This document shows, piece after piece, positions 23,780-35,420 of a stretch of DNA of 64,000 nt (positions are counted from its first letter, which is position 1; each line of letters opens with the position of its first letter). The notes under the pieces were generated by a model. It worked only from the letters and a program-made list of their open reading frames with translations. It was not told the DNA's origin and did not search any database. The DNA lies in NCBI GenBank assembly GCA_907163345.1, contig CAJQUN010000043.1, forward strand, positions 2,903,001-2,967,000, written 5' to 3'. A program made the position numbers and the translations under genes. This stretch comes from Haberlea rhodopensis (Eukaryota; Streptophyta; Magnoliopsida; Lamiales; Gesneriaceae).

Positions 23780-24604
23780 TGTAAGGACCCCAAACCCTTA
23801 ACCCTTGATTAGTGTATTAATCATTATGTGTGGCACATGCTTTCAATAAAATCAATCGGGAAACTCAGATGATACTTTACCATTGAATGGCAATTACAAA
23901 AAATTTCTTTAATATTCAACATTAAGATCATCTCTACCAACAAATAGACTCATAGATTTCGCCCATTTCCATCCCCAATACACCACTTTTTTACATTGTG
24001 GACTCTTATAAAAATTTGGGAAGAGTCTCCCCATAAATAGAGCCATCCCGAAATAAAAGCACATCACATAATATAGTTCCCGGCCAGGGAAAACACATAC
24101 TCAACAGAATACAGCAACACAAAGTAAATTCCCAGCCAGGGAAGACACCACACATAAGACAACATAAGTGGGTTTCATCACCCACATAATACACCAATGA
24201 CTCTCATATCATTAGCAATTCTACCCTTAATTGCATGCAACATAGAATGAAAGAGAGAAATGCTCATGCCTTTATATACAACCCATATACAAGTATAACC
24301 GTGCTCACATGCGAGCATCATGAATGTGTATATAACCCTCGGGTGTATATAAGTACTCTATACGATACCGTGCTCCATCAAGCCCTGGTACCACGATCCT
24401 GGGAGTACATCCAATCAACAGCTCGAGCTCAGCTCCACAGCCATCGATGTACCTGTTCACCTGCCCCAACAGAGACAGCCCCCAACGGGGTGAGCATACC
24501 AATACACAAAATCCCATAATCACAATAATGAAATTCATAATTTACAACAAGAGTAAATACTAATGAATTTTAAATGATACTCCCTGGATGGCAACGTCCT
24601 CAAG
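23780..24604 (-). repeat. F left (3') LTR stub
   Basis: Starts tgtaaggaccccaa on the plus strand and runs nearly unchanged along 32172..32992. Homology stops abruptly after gcaacgtcctca, at a junction with E-derived sequence. Confidence 0.8.
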
Positions 24605-25090
24605 AATCCATTTCATCACATCTGCTATCCAATCGGCCGATCGTATTAGTTGCTCCATTTGGTTACCCAAATTCTGAGTCTAGCCCTGAATTCCTGTTGA
24701 AATTGCAAAGTACTATCATTAAGTGTTGAAACAAGATCCTCTAAAGACTCACCAGGGGTATGGTATTGAGGTTGTTGTGGCCATGGCGGGTATTGTGGTA
24801 TGTATGGCGGTAGGGTGGACTGCATGTAAGGTGGAGGAGAGCTCATCCATTGATTGTCAGAGTTGAGAATGGGATGATCACTCCAACTTGAGTTGTATGC
24901 ACTTTGTCCACTCCCTACGCCAAGTTGTTGCACAAGATACTCCAATTCATCTAGTCGCCTATAGTCCTCCATGATAAGATCCGATTTTGAGAAATCAACC
25001 TGTAAGCACTAACAAACAAGAGTAGCGGTGGGGGGAAAGAAAGAAAGAAAAAGAAAGAGAAAGAAATAAAACAGAAAATATTAACACAAA
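24605..25090 (-). pseudogene. E2 gag fragment (minus) and GAAA-rich junction
   Basis: Minus-strand frame 24972..24646 gives MEDYRRLDELEYLVQQLGVG, matching the E1 gag-like frame at 30115..29750, and ends in different sequence. Homology to 29760..30182 runs from about 24630 to 25045. A (GAAA)-rich run, 25046..25085, then separates it from plus-oriented E2 sequence. About 25 bp at 24605..24630 match neither side and look like repair filler. Confidence 0.7.
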
Positions 25091-25093
25091 AAT

Positions 25094-26701
25094 CTCAATT
25101 TTGAATTGCAGGTACCTGATGTTGAGCTGAAACTTCCTCCTGAACCTCACGATATATCAATAGAAAACGAGGGGATGCAAAAAGGGTTGAGGACCTCCAA
25201 GAAGTATAAGGCGAATAAGCATCGCCTTCGAGCTGTCAGAAGGATACTAAGGTGGGAAAAGGTGGCATTGGACACCAAACATGACCCACCATGAGCACGA
25301 GCATTGGAGTCGGGCCACCGACGTTAAACAGAGGCGCTGCTTGGGAGGCAACCCAAGGGGAGTTAGTTCCTTTCTCCATTTTATTTATTTTTTTTGCTTT
25401 AGTAGTTAGATTCTCTTCTCTTGTATTTTGTCTTACATTGGGGACAATGTAAGATTTAAGTATAGGGGAGGGATTAGTGGTGTTATTGCTTTTCTATTAC
25501 AAAAATACAAAAAAATCAAAAAATTTGAAAATTTTGAGCTCATAGTTAGTAATGAACGCATGCTTAGAATCAATCACCAGCCCATGATGAAACCTAATTG
25601 ATATCATGCATGCTTTTGAACATAGGTGAATTGTTAACAGTGGAGCACTTTGAACTCTAATGCAAAGTGTGCTTTGACTTAGTAGTTGAATATTTTGAGC
25701 ACAATATTGTCATGACTTGTGAAGTGTGCATAGCTTAGTGAAAATTGTGTAAACTTTGTGATAGTCTTAAGAAGTCTCTAATACATGCTAGAATTAACTA
25801 CATGCTCTTTGAGGCGTATGTCTAGACTACTTGCAAACATGAAAGTGATATAGGCAATCTTTGATGCGTTAGAGCCTTTCAAGCCTACCATGTAAATAAA
25901 ATCAATCTCTAGTACCCTTTTTGAGCCTTAATGTAAAAGAATGGTAGTATGCTAAGCATACTAAAGACCCCCATTCAACATTCCTTGACTAGCTTATCAT
26001 CCTACCCTTTTAGCCTAAATATGATTTCAATCCATACCTTTTAAGAAAGTATGATGTATTTCATTCAAATACACTTGGGAATCATTGAAGTATATTTGTG
26101 AACTTTATTGTCAAAAGAATGAAATACATGAAAGAAAAGGAATGCCTTGAGGAATTTGAGAAAAATATGACTCCAAGGGGAGCCAATGCACAAAAGAAGA
26201 AAAATGTTGAAACAAAAGTTGAAAAATTCAAGCAAGAAGAGAAGCTTTTAGTGTGCATATCATCATACTCTCTTACTTGATATGTCCTTACCTTTCTTTC
26301 ATAAGCCAATACCTAGGCCACACTACAAGCTAATAAAGACCTACTTGATTTATGTTTGCAAAGTGGCTAAGATAGTGGAGAAGAGTGTGCAAGTGAGCTT
26401 ATACTTGTGTTAGTGTATGACTTGAACTATTGTGGGTTTACTTCTTTTGGACCTAATTTGTACATGACACTTGTTTATGACCACCCACACACGTTCACTA
26501 CTTTGTTGGGTACGAATTGTTTAGAGATTGAACTTGTTCCATTATTAATTTTCACCGTCTTTCATTACTATGCATGTTTAAAATTGTTGAGGCATAAAAG
26601 TGAGAACAAGTTATTTGTTATGAACCTATGAGCCAAAGTAAAAAGATTATAGTTTTGTCTGATTTACTCGAGGTCGAGTAAAGTTTAAGTATGGGGGTAT
26701 T
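25094..26701 (+). mobile_element. E2 3' interior (plus)
   Basis: 25094..25294 encodes the end of the E protein (VELKLPPEPHD, then RRILRWEKVALDTKHDPP and stop), inverted relative to 28650..28850. Next comes the gggaggcaacccaa box typical of Athila/Tat elements, a purine-rich run at 25458..25473, then about 1.2 kb without genes, of which the part around 25810..26030 resembles element D at 60350..60640. It closes with the polypurine tract aagtatgggggtatt (26687..26701). Confidence 0.7.
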
Positions 26702-28154
26702 TGATGTGACTAGAAATAGACACATCTATTGCGCTTAATTATCTATGATTTGCTATATTTTGATTGATAAATTGATACATATGCTACCTAATCGTATATT
26801 TGTGTAAATGTAGGGAAATGTGAAGAAATCAAGCTAAAATGATGAAAGAATGACTAAAGTTGAAGAAAAGAGGAAAAAACCGGAATCCAAGACACATGTT
26901 GCTCCTTTCTCCTCATATTTCTATATGTTCGAGCCATGTTTTGGAAATGTGGTCCATATAAAAGTTGTAGAACTTTGAGTTATCTTCGCGTGGACAGCTG
27001 ATTCACTGAATTCGGAGTTTGTACGAGAAAGTTACGGCCAAAATACAAAACTTGCCAGAAAAATGGAAAATCAGGCGTAACGACGCCATTTCAGGCGTAC
27101 CTACGCCAGTGCTACGGGAATTTAGGCGTAGTTACACCATTTTAGGCGTAATTACGCCAATAGGATTTTGGAAAGTGAAAATTCTTGATTTCTTTCCTTC
27201 CCACATGGATTCTAACCTACTCCATCAACCTCCCTATACATATATGGACGAAAATCAGACCTTTAAAACATCTAGATAGTTAGGGTAGAGTAGTTTAGGA
27301 TAGTTTTACAATTTTTCTTTCAATTTTGTTGAAGACGGCTACGAAGATCGAAGCGAAGGCGGGATTGACACCTCGACGAGCGGAGATTGGATTAGTTTTC
27401 TTTCCTTTGTTTTTATTGCTTTATCTTAGATTATGTCTAGCTAGTTTTAATTCTTGGTTGAGGAAGACAAATCCTTGGATTTTATTTATCTTGGGGAGAT
27501 TCTTATGCTTTTAATTATCAATTTTATTGAGTATCAAGGGTTTTTTCTGATTTATTGATATGATTGTTGTGTTTGTTTATTGGATTGACAACCTAATAAC
27601 TTGCATGTAATCTAACGCTAAATTAGATATCAAATACGGAATCGTTTGATCCCTCTAATTTACGAAGCAGCTAAGATTGATGAATTTCCGCTTGTGAATT
27701 TGTTAAATTCTTAGGGAAAACACTTGACTAAATTAAACATAGACGCTTGGATTATGTTGTTTAGCTTCATCGATCTCACTAGTTCATATGCTATCATCGA
27801 TTTAAATCTTAATCGCTTGTATTTTGATTGATTGTTTGATAAGGGTTAAACTAGAACGCTTGGGCTACTTAACTATACGTAAGGTGAGATAGGACTTTGA
27901 TTATTGGATCAAACGTCCAACGATGAATATTCATATGAAAAACTGAGTCTTTTGTGAATCGATGAAATAGATGATAATTCCAAGGAAGAGTCGACCGATA
28001 CCAAGAATCGTTCTCATTAGTTAATCTTTGTTTTTAATTTTAATTAGTATAATTCAACCTCACAACCCCATCCTTTATTATCTTTTGTTTTGATTTTCAT
28101 TAACACAACGATTTACACCTCCTCGTGGGATCGATCCCTACTCACGCTACTACA
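26702..28154 (+). repeat. E2 3' LTR
   Basis: 1453 bp, TG (tgatgtgactag) to CA (cgctactaca). It contains four GGCGTA dyads at 27074, 27094, 27125 and 27145 and a TATA-like ctatacatatat at about 27234. The leader downstream includes acctcgacgagcgg. The copy at 30187..31512 is its inverted partner at very roughly 90 percent identity by eye. About 40 bp (28155..28194) of unassigned sequence precede E1. Confidence 0.75.
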
Positions 28155-28646
28155 TTATTGTTATCAATCTTGAGGATTGAGTGGGCTTAACACACAATCT
28201 TCACTAAGCTATGCACACTTCACAAGTCATGACAAATCGTGCTCAAAATATTCAACTTACTAAGTTAAAGTACACTTTGCATTAGAGTTCAAAGTGTTCC
28301 AAGGTTAACAATTCACCTATGTTCAAAAGCATGCATGATATCAATTAGATTTCATCATGGGCTAGTGATTCTAAGCATGCATTCATTATTGACTATGAGC
28401 TCAAAATTTTCAAATTTTTTGATTTTTTTGAATTTTTGTAATAGAAAAGCAATAACACACCACTAATCCCTCCCCCATACTTAAATCTTACATTGTCCTC
28501 AATGTAAGGCAAAAATACAAGAAAAGAGAATCTAACTACTAAAGCAAAAAAAAATAAAAAATGGAGAAAGGAAACTAACTCCCCTTGGGTTGCCTCCCAA
28601 GCAGCGCCTCTGTTTAACATCGGTGGCACGACTCCAATGCTCGTGC

Positions 28647-29207
28647 TCATGGTGGGTCATGTTTGGTGTCCAATGCCACCTTTTCCCACCTTAGTATCCT
28701 TCTGACAGCTCGAAGGCGATGCCTATTCGCCTTATACTTCTTGGAGGTCCTCAACCCTTTTCGCATCCCCTCGTTTTCTATTGATGTATCGTGAGGTTCA
28801 GGAGGAAGTTTCAGCTCAACATTAGGTACCTGCAATTCAAAATTGAGATTTTTAAAAGGAGAATTTGGTAAAGCAGTAGTAATACATGAAGTATCAGTCA
28901 AAATTTCTCCCATACCTCCTTCGTCAACAGGTCGATCAATATTTACCCCATGTTCATGCTCAGTGACAGTATGTGATTTTTTTAGTGATACTTGATGTGT
29001 GATGCCAATAGTATTATCAGTAGTAGGATGAACGGGATCATGAGTATTGAACTTAGCTACCTCACCATTAAACTCCATAGTAAAAGCACCACCACTTACA
29101 TCTATTATGCACTTGGAAGTTTTCAAAAATGGTCTCCCTAACAGAATATGGCTGCTTTTATCATCATTTTCCATGTCAAGTACGTAGAAATCAGCAGGAA
29201 AGATCAA
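28647..29207 (-). pseudogene. E1 protease C-terminal part and tail
   Basis: A 186-codon frame. It opens with FPADFYVLDMENDD and SHILLGRPFLKTSKCIIDV, the second half of the Athila/Tat retropepsin-like domain (ILGRPFL motif), followed by low-complexity sequence and RRILRWEKVALDTKHDPP. A one-base shift at about 29205 separates it from the first half of the protease. In complete family members RT follows; here the frame simply stops and the non-coding 3' region begins, so the polymerase was deleted. Confidence 0.7.
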
Positions 29208-29488
29208 TTATCGACTTTCACTAGAACTTCCTCAAGTATTCCCCTAGGATGCACAGTAGATCTATTTGCTAATTGAATAGCAATTTCAGATTTTTTAAGA
29301 GGCCCTAGGTCTAAAGATGTGTAGATTGAATAAGGCATAACATTTATTGCTGCTCCTAAGTCTAGCATGGCCTTATCAATTCTATTAATTCCAATCATGC
29401 ATGGGACAGTGAACATACCAGGATCCGTGCATTTTGTAGGGGTTTCCTTCTCCTTATCGTCAGAGAAAAAATCGTCAAACATGTCCAT
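29204..29488 (-). pseudogene. E1 aspartic protease N-terminal part
   Basis: The frame contains MLDLGAAINVMPYSIY, then IAIQLANRSTVHPRGILEEVLVKVD. The DLGA motif with following NVMP is the active-site loop of Athila/Tat retropepsins, which use DLGA or DLGAS instead of DTGA. It is separated by stop or shift from the gag-like frame upstream (about 29490..29545) and from the second half downstream. Confidence 0.75.
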
Positions 29489-29545
29489 TTCATCACAGTA
29501 TTCGACCTTCGGTTCCTTTTTCTCTTCAAAGGGTTCATGATCATA

Positions 29546-30115
29546 TTAAACATAGGGGGTTGTTGGAAACATACCTTGTGGAGATGCATGATGTGCAAGC
29601 TCCTCTTCTTCTAGTGGCACCTGTGTCTCCTCTTCTAGCTTCGGTAGCATCAGTACCACCTCCCCCGGGGTTCCTACCTCTTCATCACTCCTTGAGGCGA
29701 TTGCAACCATGTTCTCTCGTGGTGCCTCCATCGTCCGGGAGGGTATAAAGTCGGTGGGTTGTGCTGCTATCTGATCGGCTGATTTAATAAGTTGCTCGAT
29801 TTGGTTACCCAAATTCTGAGTGCTAGCCCTGAATTCCTGTTGAAATTGCAAAGTATTGTCATTAAGTGTTAAAACAAGATTCTCTAAAGACTCACCAGGG
29901 GTATGGTATTGAGGTTGTTGCGGCCATGGTGAATATTGTGGTATGTATGGCGGTAGATAGGACTGCATGTAAGGTGGAGGTGGGCTCATCCATTGATTGT
30001 CATAGTTGAGATTGGGATGATCACTCCAACTTGAGTTGTATGCACTTTGTCCACTCCCTACGCCAAGTTGGTGCACAAGATACTCCAATTCGTCTAGTCG
30101 CCTATAGTCCTCCAT
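29546..30115 (-). CDS. E1 gag-like protein (C-terminal type)
   Basis: A 189-codon frame from ATG at 30115. It is rich in Pro, Tyr and Gln (PPPPYMQSYLPPYIPQY), then has a coiled-coil-like stretch (LQFQQEFRASTQNLGNQIEQL) and PRENMVAIASRSDEE. The last two blocks correspond to the end of Athila/Tat gag proteins, just before protease. The N-terminal capsid domain is missing. Whether the peptide is made is unknown; the frame is intact in E1 while the E2 copy (24972..24646) is truncated. Confidence 0.55.
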   Translation of the reverse strand: MEDYRRLDELEYLVHQLGVGSGQSAYNSSWSDHPNLNYDNQWMSPPPPYMQSYLPPYIPQYSPWPQQPQYHTPGESLENLVLTLNDNTLQFQQEFRASTQNLGNQIEQLIKSADQIAAQPTDFIPSRTMEAPRENMVAIASRSDEEVGTPGEVVLMLPKLEEETQVPLEEEELAHHASPQGMFPTTPYV

Positions 30116-30186
30116 GATAAGATCCGATTTTTAAGAAATCAACCTGTAAGCACGAACAAACAAGAGTAGCGGTGGGGGGGAAGAAA

Positions 30187-31512
30187 GATTAACTAATGAA
30201 AACAATTCTTGGTATCGGTCGACTCTTCCTTGGAATTATCATCTATTTCATCGATTCACAAAAGACTCAATTTTTCATATGAATATTCATCGTTGGACGT
30301 TTAATCCAATAATCAAAGTCCTATCTCACCTTACGTTTAGTTAAGTAGCCCAAGCCTTCTAGTTTAACCCTTATAAAACAATCAATCAAAATACAAGCGA
30401 TTAAGATTTAAATCGATGATAGCATATGACCTAGTGAGATCAATGAAGCTAAACAACATAATCCAAGCGTCTATGTTTAATCTAGTCAATTGTTTTTCCT
30501 ATGATTTAACAAACTCACAAGCGGAATTTAATTAATCTTAGGTGCTTCATAAATTAGAGGGATCAAACAATTCCGTATTTGATATCTAATTTAGCGTTAG
30601 ATTTCATGCAAGTGACTAGGTTATCAATCCAATAAACAAACACAACAATCATATCAATAAAATCAGAAAAACTCTTGATATTCAATAAAATTGATAATTA
30701 AAGCGTATGAATCTCCCCAAGATAAATAAAATCCAAGGATTTGTCTTCCTCAACCAAGAATTAAAATCTAGCTAGACATAATCTAAGAAAAACAATAAAT
30801 AAAAGCAAAGGAAAGAAAACTAATCGGATCTCCGCTCGTCGAGGTGTCAATCCCGCCTTCGCTTCGATCTTCGTAGCATTCTTCAACAAAATTGAAAGAA
30901 AAATTGTAAAACTATCCTAAACTACTCTACCCTAACTATCTAGATGGTTAAAAGGTCTGAATTTCGAGTATATATGTATTGGGAGGTTGATGGAGTAGGT
31001 TAGAATCCATGTGGGAAGGAAAGAAATCAAGAATTTTAACTTTCCAAAATCCTATTGGCGTAATTACGCCTAACATGGCGTAACTACGCCTAAATTCCCG
31101 TAGCACTGGCGTAGGTACGCCTGAAATGGCGTAATTACGCCTGTCATCAATTTTTCTGTCGAGTTTTGTATTTTGGCCGTAACGTTCTCGTCCGAACTCC
31201 GAATTCGATGAATCAGTTGTCCACGCGAAGATAACTCAAATTTCTACAACCTCTCTATGGACCATAGTTCCAAAACATGGCTCGAACATATAGAAATTTG
31301 AGGAGAAAGGAGCAACATGTGTCTTGGATTCTGGTTTTTTCCTCTTTTCTTCAACTTTATTGCTTCTTTCATCATTTTATCTTGATTTCTTCACCTTTCC
31401 CTACATTTACACTAATATACGATTAGGTAGCATATGTATCAATTTATCCATCAAAATATACCAAATCGTAGATAATTAAGCGCAATAGATGTGTCTATTT
31501 CTAGTCACATCA
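30187..31512 (-). repeat. E1 5' LTR (minus, 3' end missing)
   Basis: Inverted partner of 26702..28040. Four GGCGTA..TACGCC dyads at 31058, 31078, 31109 and 31129 keep steps 20, 31 and 20, identical to the E2 LTR. It ends within ttagttaatc, beyond which the E2 LTR continues for about 120 bp but E1 does not. Confidence 0.75.
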
Positions 31513-31697
31513 CTACGTAATCTCATAATGAGCGGTACAATCCTCCCGCTTCATTACTACATAATCTCATAATGAGCGGTACAATCCTCCCCGCTTCATT
31601 ACTACATAATCTCATAATGAGCGGTACAATCCTCCCGGCTTCATTACTACATAATCTCATAATGAGCGGTACAATCCTTCCCGCTTCATTACTACAT
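31513..31697. repeat. 45-bp tandem array in the F leader
   Basis: Four full copies and a partial one start near 31518, 31562, 31607, 31652 and 31697. Unit core: taatctcataatgagcgg, then tacaatcctccc. Copies differ by one or two bases. The array is interrupted on its left by the E1 LTR. The 15-residue repeat it would encode is not a credible protein. Confidence 0.9.
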
Positions 31698-32149
31698 AAT
31701 CTGTATAAGCATAAAAATTCTCACTGTGATAAACAAGACTCCTGGAATGTATAATCATCATTCCTTTTTATACTCCGTATTTCCTGTAACCTGCAACCAT
31801 CATGGTTAGCAACAATAGCCATATACGCTATGCGTCAAACATGCAATACATATATGCAACCACTTGCATGTCAATACGTATACCAAGACATGTTACCTCG
31901 GAAATATCATTTTCCTGATTTTCTTAAAAACCAGATTCCTTGGCACATAACATACGGAGTGCCAGACATTACCATTAATGCCATCCTATCGCGTTTCACA
32001 CGATTCCTGCAACCACAACGGTTAGCAACACCACTTTTCATATCATAAAAGCACATAAACATCTAGTTGTGTCATTCAACATTAATGTCATCATGCATAA
32101 TTATGTGCTATCAACAACTTCCTAGGCCCTTAACAGCCCCAATGAGAAA
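31698..32149 (-). other. F leader, non-coding
   Basis: Shares accaca-cggttagcaaca (near 31990..32030) and cctaggccct-aacagccc (about 32121) with the R0 leader (near 1105). No reading frame on the minus strand of note. Confidence 0.5.
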
Positions 32150-32166
32150 CCACTGCTCTGATACCA
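32150..32166 (-). other. Primer-binding site of F
   Basis: On the minus strand tggtatcagagcagtgg, 5 bases inside the LTR end at 32172. Confidence 0.8.
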
Positions 32167-32171
32167 CTAAA

Positions 32172-34627
32172 TGTAAGGACCCCAAGCCCTTAACCCTTGA
32201 TTAGTGTATTAATCATTATGTGTGGCACATACTTTCAATAAAATCAATCGGGAAACTCAGTTGATACTTTACCATTGAATGGCAATTACAAAAATTTCTT
32301 TAATATTCAACATTAAGATCATCTCTACCAACAAATAGACTCATAGGTTTCGCTCATTTACATCCCCAATACACCACTTTTTACATTGTGGACTCTTATA
32401 AAAATTTGGGCAGAGTCTCCCCATAAATAGAGCCATCCCGAAATAAAAGCACATCACATAATATAGTTCCCGGCCAGGGAAAACACATACTCAACAGAAT
32501 ACAGCAACACTAAGTAAATTCCCAGCCAGGGAAGACACCACACATAAGACAACATAAGTGGGTTTCAACACCCATATAATACACCAATGACTCTCATATC
32601 ATTAGCAATTCTACCCTTAATTGCATGCAACATAGAATGAAAGAGAGAAAGGCTCATGCATTTATATACAACCCATATACAAGTATAACAGTGCTCACAT
32701 GCGAGCATCATGAATGTGTATATAACCCTCGGGTGTATATAAGTACTCTATACGATACCGTGCTCCATCAAGCCCTGGTACCACGATCCTGGGACTACAT
32801 CCAATCAACAGCTCGAGCTCAGCTCCACAGCCATCGATGTACCTGTTTACCTGCCCCAACAGAGACAGCCCCCAACGGGGTGAGCATACCAATACACAAA
32901 ATCCCATAATCACAATAATGAAATTAATAATTTACAACAAGAGTAAATACTAATGAATTTTAAATGATACTCCCTGGATGGCAACGTCCTCATCCGGGAT
33001 TCCGTGTACTGTCCCTGTTCTCACAATCATCAAACTCATCAAATCTCAAAAATCAGTAAATCAACACATTGATTTAACTCATCGCATGCCTAATTCTCAA
33101 ATATCAATATATAGTGATTCCAAATTCATTATACAGGCAAATATGAATATCTCAATAACAAATACTGATTTCTCAACCTCGCTATCAATCACAGATAGCT
33201 CAAATGCCTAGCATTTATTTTACCAATTATCCATTATACTTAGACATCTCGCATGTCTTATAATGAATACATGATTCCACGATCATTCTTAGGCATCTCA
33301 ATGCCCTACAATGGTCATATACATCCAGTACCCCATATACCTTATGAGGTTATACAAATCTAATATCACGCACGCTTGTGGCGGCGATATCAAGATTAGG
33401 TCGTCCCATAGCTTATCAACACATATATATATAACCGTACGCACAACCATCTAATGCAATCAAAAACATTTTGCATTTCACAATGCTCTCATATAAAGTA
33501 ATGCTCGTACGTCGCACGTACCTTAAATCTCCGAAGTCCGAGCACCTCGCTCGAGTTCCATGCCCCGAGGAATGATGTGCTAACACGATAAATAATTCAC
33601 AATTATTTACGAACATGCAACACATGCTCAAGCACACCCATAACCCTTATACAAAAAAATATTGCCAACACACGACAATTAACCATTTAAAAGACCCCGG
33701 GGCAGGGCATATGCAGGGAGGGGAATCGGATGAGACATCAACGAAAAATTGCTCAAGAACGACCTCTAAAATTTCGAACCCTAACATCTCAATTTCGAAC
33801 CCAACCAAGCACCATAATACATCTAAAACATGTAATAATCGATCAATAACAAGAATCATCACCCCCTGCCAAAATCCCCAAAATTCGAACACCACCTCAC
33901 GCACACAGCGATAAATTCGAACCAAATCCACCCAAAAATAGCAGGGAATTACATGAGAAGCATGAAAAAGGGGTAAGGAAGGTTACCCATACGAAGATCG
34001 GAAGGAAATCGGTCGAAAATCGACGAACCCTAGAAATCGGTCCTCAACGTATTTCTGGTAAATCCGAACGCGATTCGCGACGAAACTTCGAATTACCGGT
34101 GGGGAAAGCTGCGCCTCGGAGAGACGAAGCCAACGGCGGTCCGGACGCGCCGGATGGTGGCCGGACGGCGGCGGACGCGTGGTTTTTATGGGCGGGGTTG
34201 GGGAAGGCGAGAAAGCCGACGGGGAGAGAGAGAGAGACGGGCTGGAGGAGAAAAATGATTTCTAAAATTAAAATCTCGGGTTCAACTGGTATATATAGCA
34301 AAAATACCCCGAAATATCAATAGCCCCACAAATACATCATGATTCATTAAAAATCATCTGTTTTCAAAAATCTCTCTCTAACTCCAAAAACCCATACCGG
34401 TGCCCACACAAAGCACTCCAGATCCCGAGTCACACTAAAAACCCAACTCATAGGTTTTCACCGAAATGAGAATACAATCTCAACCTCGGGATCCAACGAT
34501 CCCAACTACCCAAATAAACGAGCCCAGAAGGCCCAGCACCGCAATTAAACTCCAAATCGCCACGTAAAAACAACTTTATGGGTCATTAATACTCCTGGAT
34601 TACCATCTATAATCCCTGGTCATCACA
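32172..34627 (-). repeat. F right (5') LTR
   Basis: About 2456 bp, starting on the minus strand at tgtgatgacc (34627) and ending ggtccttaca at 32172. A TATA-like gctatatatacc (minus) lies near 34297. A GC-rich segment at 34090..34250 is the transcribed leader; its open frames on both strands look incidental. The outer boundary is uncertain by tens of bases because weak similarity to 600..700 continues past it. Confidence 0.6.
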
Positions 34628-35415
34628 CATTCATTAGTCAAATAATAATTAGGGTGCCGAGGAATAGAATACTTAAAAAAAATAACCACTTTGTTGATGC
34701 ATTAGCTATGAAATCAATCAATGAAAAACTGGAATTCACGTTGAAAACCAGCTTTTCCTCTCTTCAGTAAAATCATGAATCCCAAATCCATTACAATTAC
34801 CTCCAGAAGGATTCTCGAAAAGTTTGAAATATGCGATGATTAAGAATCTGATAAACGATCGAGAATGGGAACAAAAACTCCAGAAGGTTTCTCGATAGTT
34901 TTGAAAAAATGGATGAATTATGATATGTATGATCGATAAATGTCGAAAATTAATAGAATAATGATAAAAAAAATGGAACGATTGACAATGTAAATAATAA
35001 CTCCATAAGGCTTCTCAAAAAATTGAAAAAGTTGATGAATTATGAATCTACGTGATCAATAAACGGTCGTGAATTGACAGAATAATCGTCGAGAAAGGTT
35101 ATTGAAAATGGACCTATTTGATTAAAGTTTCTTGGAACATTGATTTATAAGCAAATATGATTTTAACAATGTATTTTATAAAAGTGTACTTATTAGCAAT
35201 TTTCTCTAAAATAATAGTCTTCATATAGAATGGCCCAAAAATTAGGAATGAAACTAAAATAACAAATTTTAATTGATTGAACCATATATATGCTATCTGA
35301 TTAAACTACGATGTAAGGAACCCACAGACCATTACATAATTGATAACTCTCTATTATTTTTATGATGGGAACCTGCCGTCATACTCATTTGGTACATATT
35401 TGGGTGTGTATTGGA
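34628..35415. other. Non-coding flank with degenerate repeats
   Basis: Three diverged units share ctcca-aagg-ttctcg, a run of A-rich sequence, gatgaatta and cgat-aa-cg at about 34800, 34878 and 35001. No gene recognised. The right end (about 35380..35415, minus) could continue the open stretch described at 43065..43175. Confidence 0.4.
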
Positions 35416-35420
35416 TAAAC
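35416..35420. repeat. Target-site duplication of copia 1 (taaac), left
   Basis: taaac precedes the left LTR and recurs at 43060..43064. Confidence 0.92.

Larger units (their letters stand above)
28195..31512 (-). mobile_element. E1: Athila/Tat-like non-autonomous retroelement (minus, truncated)
   Basis: Read on the minus strand: LTR from 31512 (tgatgtgactag) to about 30187, where it lacks the last 120 bp or so; leader; gag-like frame 30115..29546; protease 29488..29204; tail 29207..28647; non-coding 28646..28195, cut off where E2 begins. There is no RT, RNase H or integrase, so it could move only with help. The LTR start abuts the 45-bp tandem array of F (31513 onward), showing E entered the F leader. 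Confidence 0.7.
23780..34627 (-). mobile_element. Element F: rearranged LTR retrotransposon (minus), host of the E elements
   Basis: The right LTR (32172..34627), primer site (32150..32166) and leader (31513..32149) of a minus-strand element are present. At the left end, 23780..24604 repeats the last 820 bp of the same LTR almost exactly. Between them F has no coding region: the space is taken by two E copies. The flanks, tattc (23775..23779) and cattc (34628..34632), agree at 4 of 5 bases, a plausible aged TSD. I infer that E inserted into the F leader and a later deletion joined the F left LTR to E, removing the F gag-pol. Confidence 0.6.

Noticed and set aside
28393..28650. 85-codon minus frame after the E1 protease tail
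   Set aside because: It crosses the gggaggcaaccc box, a known non-coding landmark of Athila/Tat elements, and is rich in phenylalanine from T runs.
31513..31697. Regular repeats that could suggest a CRISPR array
   Set aside because: Units are contiguous without unique spacers, and the DNA is plant nuclear.
31572..31754. Repetitive 60-codon frame (MSGTILPASLLHNLI repeats)
   Set aside because: It translates the 45-bp tandem array in the F leader; no start context or homologue.
34044..34323. Two overlapping open frames on opposite strands in the GC-rich part of the F LTR
   Set aside because: No domain, no homologue recognised, and located in an LTR leader.
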